From positions 1-64,000 of the forward strand of contig CBDUYN010000023.1 of NCBI GenBank assembly GCA_965371445.1: 64,000 nucleotides of DNA. Direction: 5' to 3'. The position numbers and the translations under genes are program-made. Below are positions 26,100 to 35,264 of the stretch, in pieces; positions within the stretch are counted from its first letter, which is position 1; the number at the start of each line of letters is the position of its first letter. Source of the DNA: DASWIG01 sp965371445 (GTDB lineage: Bacteria > Acidobacteriota > Thermoanaerobaculia > Multivoradales > J023). A model generated the notes under the pieces. It saw only the letters and a list, made by a program, of their open reading frames with translations, did no database searches and was not told where the DNA came from.

Positions 26100-27406
26100 G
26101 AGCGGATCCTTACGCCTTCGAGCAGGATCTCGGGTGTCGTGGCCCAGACCGGCAGCTTCATGCCGCCCTTGGCGCACCAGCCGGCGCCCGCGGCGGTGAC
26201 CTCGCGTCCGACGGCGCGCACCGCCTGGAGCACGTCAGTGACGTGGGCCTTCAAGAACGAGCGTCCCACCGCCGCGCCCGGGGCCTGATTCTTGATGCGG
26301 TAACCGTAGGGGAAGTGGAGGACGAACTCGCCGCTCAGAGGGTCGAGGTGGCCGCGCTCGGCCTCGGGCAGGTAGAGGCCTCCCTCGGCCTCGGCCATCA
26401 GGTCCTCGCGCGACGCCTCGCCGGGCATGAGCTCGAGGTGGGTCGAGCGCGGCCCCGGCGGCTGGTGGCGGTCGGCGCGGCGTCCGGCGCCGGCCCGCAA
26501 CACCTCCGAGCGGCGCGCCCAGGCGCTGTCGGCCAAGGGCTGCTCGACGACGCCAGCGCGCAGCAGGCACCGGCGAACCACCGGGTGGCCCTCGTCGTCG
26601 GCGCTGCGGCGAACGCTTTCGGGTGCCGTCGACGGGTCGTCAAAAACGTCGAGCTCGCCGTGGCCGAGCGCGACGCCGATCGCGGCCTCGGGATGTCCGC
26701 CGAGCGCCAGGGTGTCGGCCTCGAGCGCGTGGGCCACGGCCTCGTGGAGCAGGGCGGCGCTCGCCGCCGGGCCGAGGACGCAGGCCGTCTCGCCGGGCTC
26801 GGGCGAGGCCGCCTTCTGGGCGTGGAAGGAGTGGACGAGCTGGCGCGCCACGACCTCCGCCGTCGCCGTCTCGAGCTGCGCCAGGAGCGCGCCGTAGCGT
26901 CCCCAGGGGAGCTCTGCGACGATGCTGTAGAACGACTCGTGCTCGACTCCCGAGGCGAGCTGGGTACCGATCAGGCGGACCCAGCGCCGGTGGCGCCTGG
27001 CGGTCAAGCGCAGCGGGAAGCTGACGTGATGGGCGCGGACGGCTCGGGCGAGCTCCGAAGGAAAGTCCAGGAGCTCCGGGGCCTCGGCGGGCTCGGCGGC
27101 GAAGCGGGGGAAGCTCGGCTCGGGATAGGGGACCCGTGGCAGGGCGCGCGCCACTCTCCGTACGGCCTGCGCGAAGCTCTCCTGGGTGATGGCGTCTCGC
27201 GCCGCGAGCCAGGTCCTCTCGCCCCGCAGGAGCCGGACGGCGACGCCCGATTCGTGCCAGACGCGAAATCCCGGCGCCTCGTTTTCAGGCGGCAGCTCGA
27301 TCACCTCGCTACGTTCGAAAAAAGCGTCGGCGACGTCGCTCCGGTGATCGGCGATCTGGGAGAGCGAACGGGCGATGCTGGCGTGGTCGAGCTCGGACAA
27401 GGGCAA
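26096..27406 (-). CDS. tldD: TldD-like metalloprotease
   Basis: Protein of 436 residues with the TldD zinc motif HEAVAHALEAD (His-Glu-x3-His, about residues 215-225) and conserved flanks. C-terminal part: FVLHFPYGYRIKNQAPGAA and VWATTPEILLEGVRI. It forms the catalytic half of a TldD/E pair with the overlapping downstream gene. Predicted cytoplasmic protease for short or unstructured peptides. No peptide-natural-product precursor gene is seen nearby. The 69-bp gap upstream is AT-poor with no clear promoter. Confidence 0.85.
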   Translation of the reverse strand: MPLSELDHASIARSLSQIADHRSDVADAFFERSEVIELPPENEAPGFRVWHESGVAVRLLRGERTWLAARDAITQESFAQAVRRVARALPRVPYPEPSFPRFAAEPAEAPELLDFPSELARAVRAHHVSFPLRLTARRHRRWVRLIGTQLASGVEHESFYSIVAELPWGRYGALLAQLETATAEVVARQLVHSFHAQKAASPEPGETACVLGPAASAALLHEAVAHALEADTLALGGHPEAAIGVALGHGELDVFDDPSTAPESVRRSADDEGHPVVRRCLLRAGVVEQPLADSAWARRSEVLRAGAGRRADRHQPPGPRSTHLELMPGEASREDLMAEAEGGLYLPEAERGHLDPLSGEFVLHFPYGYRIKNQAPGAAVGRSFLKAHVTDVLQAVRAVGREVTAAGAGWCAKGGMKLPVWATTPEILLEGVRIRS

Positions 27407-27475
27407 ATCGCTTTTCCTCCCTTCGGCGCTGTGCGGGTCCGCCGGGCCGCCGCATTCTAGGCATTTTTCGTCGCT

Positions 27476-28795
27476 TTAAGCCAATTCTTCGAGCAGGCCG
27501 GCATCGAGGAGGGACGACGCGGCCTCGGCGAGGAGCTCGAAGGCGATGCCGGAGCGTTCGGCGACGTCGAGGAGGGTGTGCTCGCCGTCGCTCAGGTTGA
27601 GGACCCAGAGGAGCGCCAGCTCACGTCGGCGGCCGGTGTCGCTGCCGCCGATCGTGCGATAGAGGCCGCGTTTGCCGAGTTGGGGCTCGCAGCAGGGGTT
27701 CAGGTTTTGGTAGCGGCGGTTCTCCTCCAGGAGGCAGACGACCTCGAGGTAGCGGCGCAGTGAGGCGCCCAGGTGCTCCGGACGGATGATCTCCAGGTCG
27801 TCGTCGGAGGTGTGGTATTCGTCGTAGCGCCCCCAGGGGGTGCGGGTGAGCGATCCGACGGCGAGGTTGAAGCCGGGCGAGCAGTACTGGCGCTCGTCGT
27901 AGCCGAAGGGTACGAAATCTTCGACCTCGTAGGGATCGCCGGCGTCCTCGAGCACCCGCACGACGGCCCGGTCGATTTCGGCCGAGCCCCGCCGGCTCCT
28001 CTTGTAGCAGAGCTTTCCCGGATCGCCGAGGTTGGCCGCCACGAGCCCGTGGCGGACGCGGCGGGCGGCGTCCTCGTTCAAGGCGAGCCAGGTGATGGCG
28101 CCGATCGTCCCCGGGAGGAAAAGGAAGCGGTACGAGTAGCGCCGCTCGGCCGTCGCCAGGAGGCGCGCGAGGTGCGCGCAGACACCGAGGCCCGAGAGGT
28201 TGTCGTTGGCGAGCGACGGATGGCAGATATGGGTCGAGAAGAGGACCGTCTCCTCGCTCTGGCCCTCGAGGAAGAGCTCGCCGTAGCTCAGGTGGCCGTC
28301 CTCGAGGGTGGAGTCGATCAAGACCTCGTATTCGCCGTCGTCCCACGCTTCGAGCTCGGCGTGGGGCAGGCAGAAGCCCCAGCGTTCCTGGTAGTAGGAC
28401 GTGCGGTAGGGGATGGCGCCGGGACACTCGGGGAGGGTGTAGAGGTGGGGTTTGAGCTCGGCGAGCGGCAGTGTCTCGCGGACCGGCACGCTGTAGCCGA
28501 GGAGATGCAGGTTGTGGCGCTTCCAGTCGACGACTTTCTCGCCGCGGGGATTTTTCACCCAGGCGTCGCGGACGTTCCATTCGCGGGGCACGGTCCAGTC
28601 GAAGACCTGAGTACCGCTTGGGACCTCGCGGATTTCCAGCGGGATCGTCTGCTGGAGGATCTTGAGGGTCTCGCGGACGCCGTCGCCGGTAATCGACCGG
28701 CAGATCGGGTAGGCCTCCTCGGCGAAGCGGAAGATCTCGCGTCCGGCCTCGTCGAAATCGATCTCGTGCAAACGGCGGCGCAGGTCTTGTCCCAT
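27476..28795 (-). CDS. DUF4910 protein with aminopeptidase-like domain
   Basis: Protein of 439 residues from ATG 28795, selected because GAGGAG lies 6 bases upstream; an ATG 6 bp earlier abuts the same site. It has the DUF4910 layout: a helical N-terminus, an inserted beta region (VPREWNVRDAWVKNPRG, HNLHLLGYSVPV), and an M28-like metal site (STHICHPSLANDNLSGLGV, FVPFGYDERQYCSPGFNLAV, YHTSDDDLE), then a C-terminal winged-helix-like segment. Such genes sit in polysaccharide clusters; activity is unproven. The gap to the GT2 gene is 11 bp, so they are probably co-transcribed. Confidence 0.88.
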   Translation of the reverse strand: MGQDLRRRLHEIDFDEAGREIFRFAEEAYPICRSITGDGVRETLKILQQTIPLEIREVPSGTQVFDWTVPREWNVRDAWVKNPRGEKVVDWKRHNLHLLGYSVPVRETLPLAELKPHLYTLPECPGAIPYRTSYYQERWGFCLPHAELEAWDDGEYEVLIDSTLEDGHLSYGELFLEGQSEETVLFSTHICHPSLANDNLSGLGVCAHLARLLATAERRYSYRFLFLPGTIGAITWLALNEDAARRVRHGLVAANLGDPGKLCYKRSRRGSAEIDRAVVRVLEDAGDPYEVEDFVPFGYDERQYCSPGFNLAVGSLTRTPWGRYDEYHTSDDDLEIIRPEHLGASLRRYLEVVCLLEENRRYQNLNPCCEPQLGKRGLYRTIGGSDTGRRRELALLWVLNLSDGEHTLLDVAERSGIAFELLAEAASSLLDAGLLEELA

Positions 28796-28806
28796 CCTCA
28801 TCTCCT

Positions 28807-29730
28807 CTACTGCGGCCGCCAGTCCGCGGACGGCGGCGGCTCAAGTGGCACCCGCAGCCCCTCCAGGACGCCCCGCAGCTTCGAGATCGCGGCCGCCGGG
28901 TTGCCCCCCTTGAATAGCTCCCGCACATAGGCCACCGGGACGCTCGCCGTGTAGACGGCAAGGAAGCCTAGCCACTGCCAGGGCCGGGCGTACTTGCGGA
29001 CGAAGATCGCCTGGCTACGTCCGGTATGAAAGGTACGCCCCGGCTTGTAGACACCGATCGAAGCCGACACCATGTGCCAGACTCGCGCCCGGTGCGCGTA
29101 ATGACAGCGGTAGCCGTGCCGCTTCATCCGCACGCACCAGTCGGCGTCCTCAATGCCGAGGTAGTAGGTGGGGTCCCAGAGGCCGGTCGCCTCGACGGCC
29201 TCACGGCGCTTCAGCATGGCGCAGCCGTTGACGTAGTCGACCTCGCCGTCGCGGTCGTACTGGCCGCGGTCGAGCTCGTTCATGCCGCGCTCGCGGGTCA
29301 CCGACTCCAGGAACCGGAGGACCCCGCCGGCCGACCAAAGGCGCTCCCGGTCGCCGTGGTAAAAAGTCTTCGCTCCGACGCAACCCACCGAGGGGTCCTC
29401 TTCCATGGCCTGCACCATGATGGAAAGGGCGTCGGGAGCGACCTCGATGTCGTTGTTGCAGACGAGGAGGTAAGCGTAGTCGCGCTCCAGGGCGTAGGAG
29501 ATGCCGTGGTTCAGCCCGTAGGAGATGCCCTGGTTGTCTTTGACCCGCAGCTGGAGGACGTCGGGATAGGCCTCGGCGACCGCCTCGAAGGAGCCGTCGC
29601 TCGAGCCGTTGTCGACGACGACGACGTCGTAGGCCGGGTAGTCCATCTCGACGAGGCTCGAGAGGGTCAGAAGGGTGACGTCCTTGCCGTTGTAGTTGAG
29701 GACGATGACGGCGACTCGGGGCTCGGACAT
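28807..29730 (-). CDS. Family 2 glycosyltransferase
   Basis: Protein of 307 residues with the GT-A fold: N-terminal VAVIVLNYNGKD (nucleotide binding), VVDNGSSDGS (about residue 40), the acidic VCNNDIEVAP (DxD equivalent, about 90) and the GIEDADWCVRMKRHGYRC acceptor loop. It resembles rhamnosyltransferases of O-antigen assembly. A C-terminal amphipathic stretch may touch the membrane. It is divergent from the epimerase gene, with 51 bp between them; the shared promoter was not resolved. Confidence 0.92.
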   Translation of the reverse strand: MSEPRVAVIVLNYNGKDVTLLTLSSLVEMDYPAYDVVVVDNGSSDGSFEAVAEAYPDVLQLRVKDNQGISYGLNHGISYALERDYAYLLVCNNDIEVAPDALSIMVQAMEEDPSVGCVGAKTFYHGDRERLWSAGGVLRFLESVTRERGMNELDRGQYDRDGEVDYVNGCAMLKRREAVEATGLWDPTYYLGIEDADWCVRMKRHGYRCHYAHRARVWHMVSASIGVYKPGRTFHTGRSQAIFVRKYARPWQWLGFLAVYTASVPVAYVRELFKGGNPAAAISKLRGVLEGLRVPLEPPPSADWRPQ

Positions 29731-29781
29731 GAGGGCAGGCTATCAAAGGCGGCGGACCGCGCAAGCTGCTAGAGTCGCGCC

Positions 29782-30729
29782 ATGACTTGGAGCGAGCTCG
29801 CAGGACGTAGCGTCCTCGTCACCGGTGCTTCGGGCTTCATCGGCTCGCACCTCTGCCGCCGCCTCGCCCATGCGGGAGCGACGGTCCACGCGACGTCGCG
29901 CCACGCACAGGACGAGGAGGAGGGGCTCCTCTGGCACTGCGCCGACTTGGCCGACGCGGCCGCCGTCCGCGCGCTCGTCGAGACGACGGAGCCGGAGGTC
30001 CTCTTCCACCTGGCGAGCCACGTCGCCGGCTCGCGTTCCCTGGAGCTCGTGGCCCCCACCTTCCACGCCAACCTGGCCTCGACGGTCTACCTCCTGGAGG
30101 CGGCGACCGAGACCGGATGCCGGCGCTTCGTCCAGGCCGGCTCCCTGGAGGAGGGCGAGGACGGCGCCCCGCCGGCCGTTCCCGCCTCGCCCTACGCCGC
30201 GGCCAAGGCCGCGGCCTCGAGCTACGCCCGGATGTTCCACGCTCTCTACGAGACGCCGATCGTCGTGGCGCGGCTTTTCATGGTCTACGGACCGGCGCAG
30301 CGCGACCTGAAAAAGCTCATCCCCTACGTCATCCTCTCGCTGCTGCGCGGCGAGCCGGTGAAGCTCTCAAGCGGCACACGTCGGGTCGACTGGGTCTACG
30401 TCGACGACGTCGTCGAAGGGCTCCTGCGCCTGGCGCTCGCCGAAGGCGTCGAGGGACGCCAGGTCGACCTGGGGACGGGGGAGCTCGTCACCGTCCGCGG
30501 CGTGGTCGAGAAGCTTTTCGAGCAGCTCGCCCCGGGCGAGCGTCCCGTGTTCGGCGACCTCGCCGACCGGTCGATGGAGCAGGTGCGCGCGGCGCGGGTC
30601 GGGGAGACGGCGGAGCTCCTGGGCTGGCGTCCGCCAACGTCGCTCGACGACGGGCTGGCGGCGACGGTCGACTACTACCGGGCGGAGCTTTCGCCGGGCC
30701 TGACGCCGGAACGGCGGTCTTCGAGGTGA
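29782..30729 (+). CDS. NAD-dependent nucleotide-sugar epimerase/dehydratase
   Basis: Protein of 315 residues, extended SDR. Rossmann motif VTGASGFIGSHL (about residues 13-24), catalytic Tyr and Lys in SPYAAAKAAASSYA (YxxxK), active-site Ser in VQAGSLEEGE, and RLFMVYGP plus WVYVDDVVEG. It likely makes a nucleotide-activated sugar for the neighbouring glycosyltransferases. The precise substrate cannot be read from sequence. It converges on the alpha/beta hydrolase gene. Confidence 0.9.
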   Translation: MTWSELAGRSVLVTGASGFIGSHLCRRLAHAGATVHATSRHAQDEEEGLLWHCADLADAAAVRALVETTEPEVLFHLASHVAGSRSLELVAPTFHANLASTVYLLEAATETGCRRFVQAGSLEEGEDGAPPAVPASPYAAAKAAASSYARMFHALYETPIVVARLFMVYGPAQRDLKKLIPYVILSLLRGEPVKLSSGTRRVDWVYVDDVVEGLLRLALAEGVEGRQVDLGTGELVTVRGVVEKLFEQLAPGERPVFGDLADRSMEQVRAARVGETAELLGWRPPTSLDDGLAATVDYYRAELSPGLTPERRSSR

Positions 30730-30789
30730 TCTCGCCGGGCAGGCTCGCGCGGCCAGGGAGGGAGGAGACGGCTTTCGGTCACGCCCGGC

Positions 30790-31632
30790 TCACCCGAGGT
30801 GACGCCGCAGCCAGGTCTGGGTGGCGTTCAGCACCTGGATGAGCTCCGGCGTCGGCCCCGCGAAGGGATGGACGGCACCGAAGGTGTGTCCCGTCTCCGG
30901 CACCTCCAGCAGCTCGTGGACGCCGCCCGCAGCGCTGGCGAGGCGCCGTCCGTGCCCGACGGGGACGCTCTCGTCGCCTGCGCCGTGGACGACGAGCCAG
31001 GGCACGTCGACGGAGGTCGCGGCACGCTCCGGGAAGAGGGCGTCGCCCCCGGCTTCCAGGTCCTCCAGCACCTCGACGCTGACCTCCAGCTCCTGGCCGG
31101 TGCGGGCGTTCGTGATTGGCAGGCTGCCGCGCTCGCGCCAGAGCGTCTGGGTCGACGCGTCGTAGAACTCGAGGTAGCTCGCCACCGCCGACCAGGTGAC
31201 GAGCGCCTTCACCCGTCCTTCGGCGCGGGCGGTGGCGAGGATCGAGGTGGCGCCGCCCCGGCTGTGGCCGACGAGCCCGAGCCGCTCCGGATCGACACGT
31301 CCGCCGGCCAGCTCGCCTCCGGCCAGGGCGTCGAGGAGCCCCAGGATCTCGTCGACCTCGCGGCTGAGCTTTGCCGTACGAAAGGCCTCCGGGTCGCTCA
31401 CCAGCTCGTCGCCGGGCTTCATCCCGGAGCCGGTGAAGTTGAAGCGCACGGCGGTGAAGCCGCGCTCGGCGAGGAGCTCGGCGAGGGGAGGAAAGAACCC
31501 CCACTCCATGAACCCCTTGAATCCGTGGCAGACGAGGACCGCGGGACGCGGACCCTCGCGGTCCGGCAGATGGACGACGCCGTGGACGTCGCGTCCGCCG
31601 ATCGACAGGACGAACGGTTCAACTTGACTCAT
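30790..31632 (-). CDS. Alpha/beta hydrolase
   Basis: Protein of 280 residues with nucleophile elbow GHSRGGA (Ser about 118), acid Asp in VHGAGDESVPV (about 232) and His in PETGHTFGAVH (about 257). The HGF oxyanion region is VCHGFKGFMEW. No signal peptide, so cytoplasmic. It resembles dienelactone-hydrolase or acyl-peptidase-like esterases; substrate unknown. It follows a membrane glycosyltransferase gene on the same strand with a 14-bp gap. Confidence 0.88.
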   Translation of the reverse strand: MSQVEPFVLSIGGRDVHGVVHLPDREGPRPAVLVCHGFKGFMEWGFFPPLAELLAERGFTAVRFNFTGSGMKPGDELVSDPEAFRTAKLSREVDEILGLLDALAGGELAGGRVDPERLGLVGHSRGGATSILATARAEGRVKALVTWSAVASYLEFYDASTQTLWRERGSLPITNARTGQELEVSVEVLEDLEAGGDALFPERAATSVDVPWLVVHGAGDESVPVGHGRRLASAAGGVHELLEVPETGHTFGAVHPFAGPTPELIQVLNATQTWLRRHLG

Positions 31633-31646
31633 ACCGCGATTCTAAC

Positions 31647-33398
31647 TCACGGGACCCGGTAGAGATGATAGGTCCCGGCCACCCAACCGTGGTCCTCGCC
31701 CGCCGCGACGACGGCCTGCCAGAAGGGCTCCCAGCGCTCCGCCGCCCGGTGAAGCTCGTCGTAGTTGTAGACCGCGTCGCCCGGCGCCTCGAGAAGCGCC
31801 GGCACGAGCTGCTCGACGGTGACGTTGACCGCGTACCAACCGGGACGGATCTCCTCACCCGGACGCACCAGCGCCGCCTCCGGCAGATAGGCCGCCAGCA
31901 CCTCGTCGGCGAGGATGGGATAGAGGACGTAGAGCGGCTCGATCGCCTCCTTCTTCGCGTACCTCGCCAGGCCGACGAAGCTCTGCCGGTATTCGAGGTT
32001 CCCCGCCCCGAGGACGAAACGCGTCGGGTTTGAATCCCCCAGCCACCAGGTGTTGGTGCTCGCCATCCAGTCCGGAGCGACGAGGAGCGACTCGACGAGA
32101 AGCGTCCCGACGACGAGGGCAGCCCATCGCCGCCGTCGTCCCAGGAAGATCGCAAGAGGAAGGTAGAGCAGAGGCAGAATCGGCAGCATATGCCGAACGC
32201 TCAGGTTGTAATTCGACGTCACAGACGCCGCGAGGTAGACGGCCACGGTAGCTCCCACAAGGATCCATCGTGCTCTCCACGTTTCCTTCCGAGAGGCTCC
32301 TTTAGGAGTCTTTTCATCCATAGCACGGGTCTTTAGGCTCGTCATGACGGCGGCAACAGCCGCCGCTAGCAGAACCACAAGCGGCGTCTTCAAAAGCAGC
32401 ACGGCGGGGAAATACCACCACCGCCCTTTCGACCGCACCTCGCCGAACGCGAAGGACGGATAAACCCCGATCCGGTTCTGGATCCGAACGCCGAGGAACC
32501 CGGTAAGCCACTGCGCGAGGCGCGGGTCCACCGCTTCGACGGCGAGGAGCGTCTCCTCGTAGGGAGCCATCTCCTCGTCGACGGCGAGGGTGCCGCGGTT
32601 GGCGCAGTAGGTGCGGATCGTCTCACGTCCGAGCTCCGCGTCGTAGCGCAGGTTGGCGGCGAGGTAGACGCCCTCGACGACGCCGACGACGGCGACGCCC
32701 GCGACCGCGAGCTCCGTGAGCCGTCGTGGCCACGTTGGCCTCGTGGTCGCCAGGAAGAAGGCCACGAGCACGGTCGGACCCAGCAGGAGGGCCGAAAATT
32801 TGACCGCAAGGGCGAACCCCGCGGCGAGCCCCACCAGCGCCGCGCGGAGGAACCCCGGCTCCTCGCGGTAGCGCATCGCGGCGAGCAGCGTCAGGAGGAA
32901 GGCGAGGCAGACGGCCGTGTCGGTCTGCAGAAGCGTCAAGTAGGGGAGGACGGAGAGCGAAAGCGACGTCATGAGGACGAGGACGACCCCCGTCACCGTC
33001 CCTCCGAAATGTCGCCCGAGGGCGAAGCAGGCGGCAAAAAGCGGCAAGACGAAGACCACGAGGGCGACGTAGCGTCCGCGCAGCGTCGCCCGGCGGACGA
33101 GCTCGGCCTTGCCGTAGAGGTGGTTCGAAGCACCGAGCGCGTCCTCGATCCGGGTGGGCTCGGCGAGGGGCGCGTCCTCGATCAGGAGCGGCAGCGAGAC
33201 GACGAGCTTGGCGAGCGGCGGGTGCTCGAGGTTCAGGTTGTTCTGGCCGTGCCGCAGGGCCTGGTGGCCGGCGAGGAGGTGGTACGCACCGTCGCCGGAG
33301 AGCGAGTGGGCGTGGATCGTGGCGACCTGGAGGCCCAGGGCGGCGGCGAAGGCGAGGACGGTGGCAAGCGTCCACCGGTCGATCCGGAAGGATTCCAT
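31647..33398 (-). CDS. Multi-pass membrane glycosyltransferase, GT39/ArnT-like
   Basis: Protein of 583 residues with about 10 hydrophobic helices and the first periplasmic-loop motif SGDGAYHLLAGHQAL plus NLEHPPLAKL, typical of the PMT/ArnT GT-C fold that uses lipid-linked sugars. A soluble C-terminal domain of about 130 residues follows. It probably glycosylates a lipid, protein or polysaccharide on the periplasmic side. It lies between the M23 peptidase and the hydrolase on the minus strand, separated by short gaps. Confidence 0.88.
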   Translation of the reverse strand: MESFRIDRWTLATVLAFAAALGLQVATIHAHSLSGDGAYHLLAGHQALRHGQNNLNLEHPPLAKLVVSLPLLIEDAPLAEPTRIEDALGASNHLYGKAELVRRATLRGRYVALVVFVLPLFAACFALGRHFGGTVTGVVLVLMTSLSLSVLPYLTLLQTDTAVCLAFLLTLLAAMRYREEPGFLRAALVGLAAGFALAVKFSALLLGPTVLVAFFLATTRPTWPRRLTELAVAGVAVVGVVEGVYLAANLRYDAELGRETIRTYCANRGTLAVDEEMAPYEETLLAVEAVDPRLAQWLTGFLGVRIQNRIGVYPSFAFGEVRSKGRWWYFPAVLLLKTPLVVLLAAAVAAVMTSLKTRAMDEKTPKGASRKETWRARWILVGATVAVYLAASVTSNYNLSVRHMLPILPLLYLPLAIFLGRRRRWAALVVGTLLVESLLVAPDWMASTNTWWLGDSNPTRFVLGAGNLEYRQSFVGLARYAKKEAIEPLYVLYPILADEVLAAYLPEAALVRPGEEIRPGWYAVNVTVEQLVPALLEAPGDAVYNYDELHRAAERWEPFWQAVVAAGEDHGWVAGTYHLYRVP

Positions 33399-33429
33399 CG
33401 CTCCGAATCTTAGCGGTTCTGGGCCGGCT

Positions 33430-34761
33430 CTACTCCGGCAGCACTCTATAGACCTCTGCGTCCCGGCCGGCGAAGGCCACGCTCGCCGCGGCGCCGTCGT
33501 CCGCCAGGCGCACGCGAAGCGCGTCCCGGTGGGCCAAGAAAAGCACCAACTCGGCGTCGGGGATCGGATCGGCGGGCTCGTTGGGGAGCGAGAGGGGATC
33601 GATCCAGCGGCCGTTTCGTTGCACCCGGTAGTCGAGGTGCGGCGCCGTCGCCAGCCCCGTCGAGCCGACGTAGCCGATCACCTCCTCCTGGCGCACGCTC
33701 TTGCCCTTGTGGAGGCCCTTGGCGTAGCGCGAGAGGTGGAGGTAGGCGGTCAGGTAGCCGTTGGGATGGCGCACCTTGACCGTGTTGCCGCCGCCGTTCG
33801 TCCAGCCCGTCGACGCGATCGTGCCGTGGGCCGTCACCCGTACCGGCGTGCCGGTGGGCGCGCCGTAGTCGACGCCGTAGTGCGGCCGGTGGACCTTCAG
33901 GACGGGATGGAAGCGGCGATGGCTGAAGCGCGAGGTGACGCGGGAAAACGGCAGCGGCGAGCGCAGGAACATCTTGCGCAGCGGCTTGCCCTCGGTGTCG
34001 TAGTAGCCGCCGTCGCCGTAGCGGTAGGCCTCGTAGCGGCGTCCCCGGTTCTCGTAGGTCATGGCGAGGACATCGCCGGGTCCGGCGGGCTCGCCGTCCA
34101 AGGTGACGTCCTCGTAGAGGACCTCGAAGCGGTCGCCGGTGCGCAGGTCCCGGTTGAAGTCGAGGTCCCACTGGAGGACATTCGACATCTTGTAGGCAAG
34201 GCGCGGGTCGCCTCCCGCTTCGCGGACGGCGTTCTCGAGAAAACCGTCGAGCCGGCCGCGGACGCGGCCCACCTCGACCCGGCGTACCGCCTCGTCCCAG
34301 CGGCTCGTCCAGCCGCCGGCGGTGCGGACCGCCTCGACGCGTCCTTTCCCGGCGAGGTCGAGGCGCAGGCGCAGGAGGCGGCGTTCGTCGTCGAAGTAGG
34401 CCACACCTTCTTCGCCGGCGCGGATCCGGCGCAGGTCGACGTGCTCGGCGACGGCGGTGGCGGCGTCGTAGGCGTCGCGGCGGCTCGTGCCCATCTCGTC
34501 GAGCGCCGCGGCGAGCGTCTGGCGGCGGCGCACGGTGAAAGGCAGGGGAACGGTGACGTCGTCGAAGGACAGCTGCGGCTCGCCACGGCCGACGAGGACG
34601 GGGTCGTAGGGGAGCGTCGGATGGAGCGGGAACGGGGAACGGGCGAGTTTTGCCAGCTCATGGGTCGCCGCGGCGAGGCCGCACGCGACGGCGACGAGGA
34701 AGAGAGGCAGGACGAAGCGCCTCAAAAGCGTGGCGGTGGGGGCATTCTCCAGCGAGCTCAT
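33430..34761 (-). CDS. M23-family (LytM) peptidase with N-terminal membrane anchor
   Basis: Protein of 443 residues: N-terminal transmembrane helix (about 12-32), a LysM/OapA-like middle region (VRRRQTLAAALDEMGTSRRD) and a C-terminal LytM domain (about 300-410): HYGVDYGAPTGTPV (H-x3-D zinc ligands), YLTAYLHLSRYAKG and GLATAPHLDYRV. The last motif, normally H-x-H, reads H-L-D, so the second metal-pocket His is replaced by Asp. Family members cut peptidoglycan cross-links or act as envelope regulators. It follows the DUF2283 gene after 7 bp. Confidence 0.88.
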   Translation of the reverse strand: MSSLENAPTATLLRRFVLPLFLVAVACGLAAATHELAKLARSPFPLHPTLPYDPVLVGRGEPQLSFDDVTVPLPFTVRRRQTLAAALDEMGTSRRDAYDAATAVAEHVDLRRIRAGEEGVAYFDDERRLLRLRLDLAGKGRVEAVRTAGGWTSRWDEAVRRVEVGRVRGRLDGFLENAVREAGGDPRLAYKMSNVLQWDLDFNRDLRTGDRFEVLYEDVTLDGEPAGPGDVLAMTYENRGRRYEAYRYGDGGYYDTEGKPLRKMFLRSPLPFSRVTSRFSHRRFHPVLKVHRPHYGVDYGAPTGTPVRVTAHGTIASTGWTNGGGNTVKVRHPNGYLTAYLHLSRYAKGLHKGKSVRQEEVIGYVGSTGLATAPHLDYRVQRNGRWIDPLSLPNEPADPIPDAELVLFLAHRDALRVRLADDGAAASVAFAGRDAEVYRVLPE

Positions 34762-34768
34762 GCGCAGG

Positions 34769-35002
34769 CTACGCCGTCTTGCCGTGAGCGAGCTGGAGGA
34801 CCTTCGCCTGTACGGTTTCCAGGATGGAGTCGCGAACGTAGGTGCTGGCGTCGAGGATCTCGACGCCGATGAGCTCGCCCTTGTCGTTGAGCTCCGCGGT
34901 GACGTTGGGGCTGACCTCGACGCTCGCCGATTCCGGCTCCGTCGAGATGGCCAGGTGGAGGACGTCGGACTCTGCGAAGTACGCTAATCGTGGCTTACTC
35001 AT
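34769..35002 (-). CDS. DUF2283 small protein
   Basis: Protein of 77 residues: SKPRLAYFAESDVLHLAIST, then VSPNVTAELNDKGELIGVEI, the DUF2283 pattern (antitoxin-like, beta-rich). Such genes usually follow a small toxin-like gene on the same strand. Here that partner is frameshifted and its stop overlaps this start by 8 bases. This gene itself appears intact. Confidence 0.85.
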   Translation of the reverse strand: MSKPRLAYFAESDVLHLAISTEPESASVEVSPNVTAELNDKGELIGVEILDASTYVRDSILETVQAKVLQLAHGKTA

Positions 35003-35264
35003 ATGCGAGTCTCCCGGATCTCAATCGGAAGGTCACCTGCTGGCGGGTCGTGGCATGAATCGTCACCGGCCTCAGGTCTTCTCCTTCCGTATCGTAGGGT
35101 ATCATGACCAGAGTCTCTCCATGCTTGCCGACAGCGACATGCATGACGACGGGTTTTCGTGTCGAAGTATCGTTCCTCGGTGAATCTCAAGATCTCTTCG
35201 ATCCACGCGAGGTAAAACCCCGCAGCTCGGTCCGGTACCTCATGTAGTTCGTCCAGACGATCAT
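34995..35264 (-). pseudogene. Frameshifted toxin-like partner of the DUF2283 gene
   Basis: Three frames must be joined to read one protein. Frame 1 from ATG 35264: MIVWTNYMRYRTELRGF. Frame 2: IEEILRFTEERYFDTKT. Frame 3: VAVGKHGETLVMIPYDTEGE, then VTIHATTRQQVTFRLRSGR, ending TAA at 34997-34995. The joined product of about 88 residues resembles the small proteins that precede DUF2283 genes (DUF4258-like, presumed RNase toxins). One net base loss after the RGF codons and one net gain after DTKTR compensate. The ATG overlaps the preceding stop (TGATG). Sequencing error is possible but would need two events. Confidence 0.65.
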
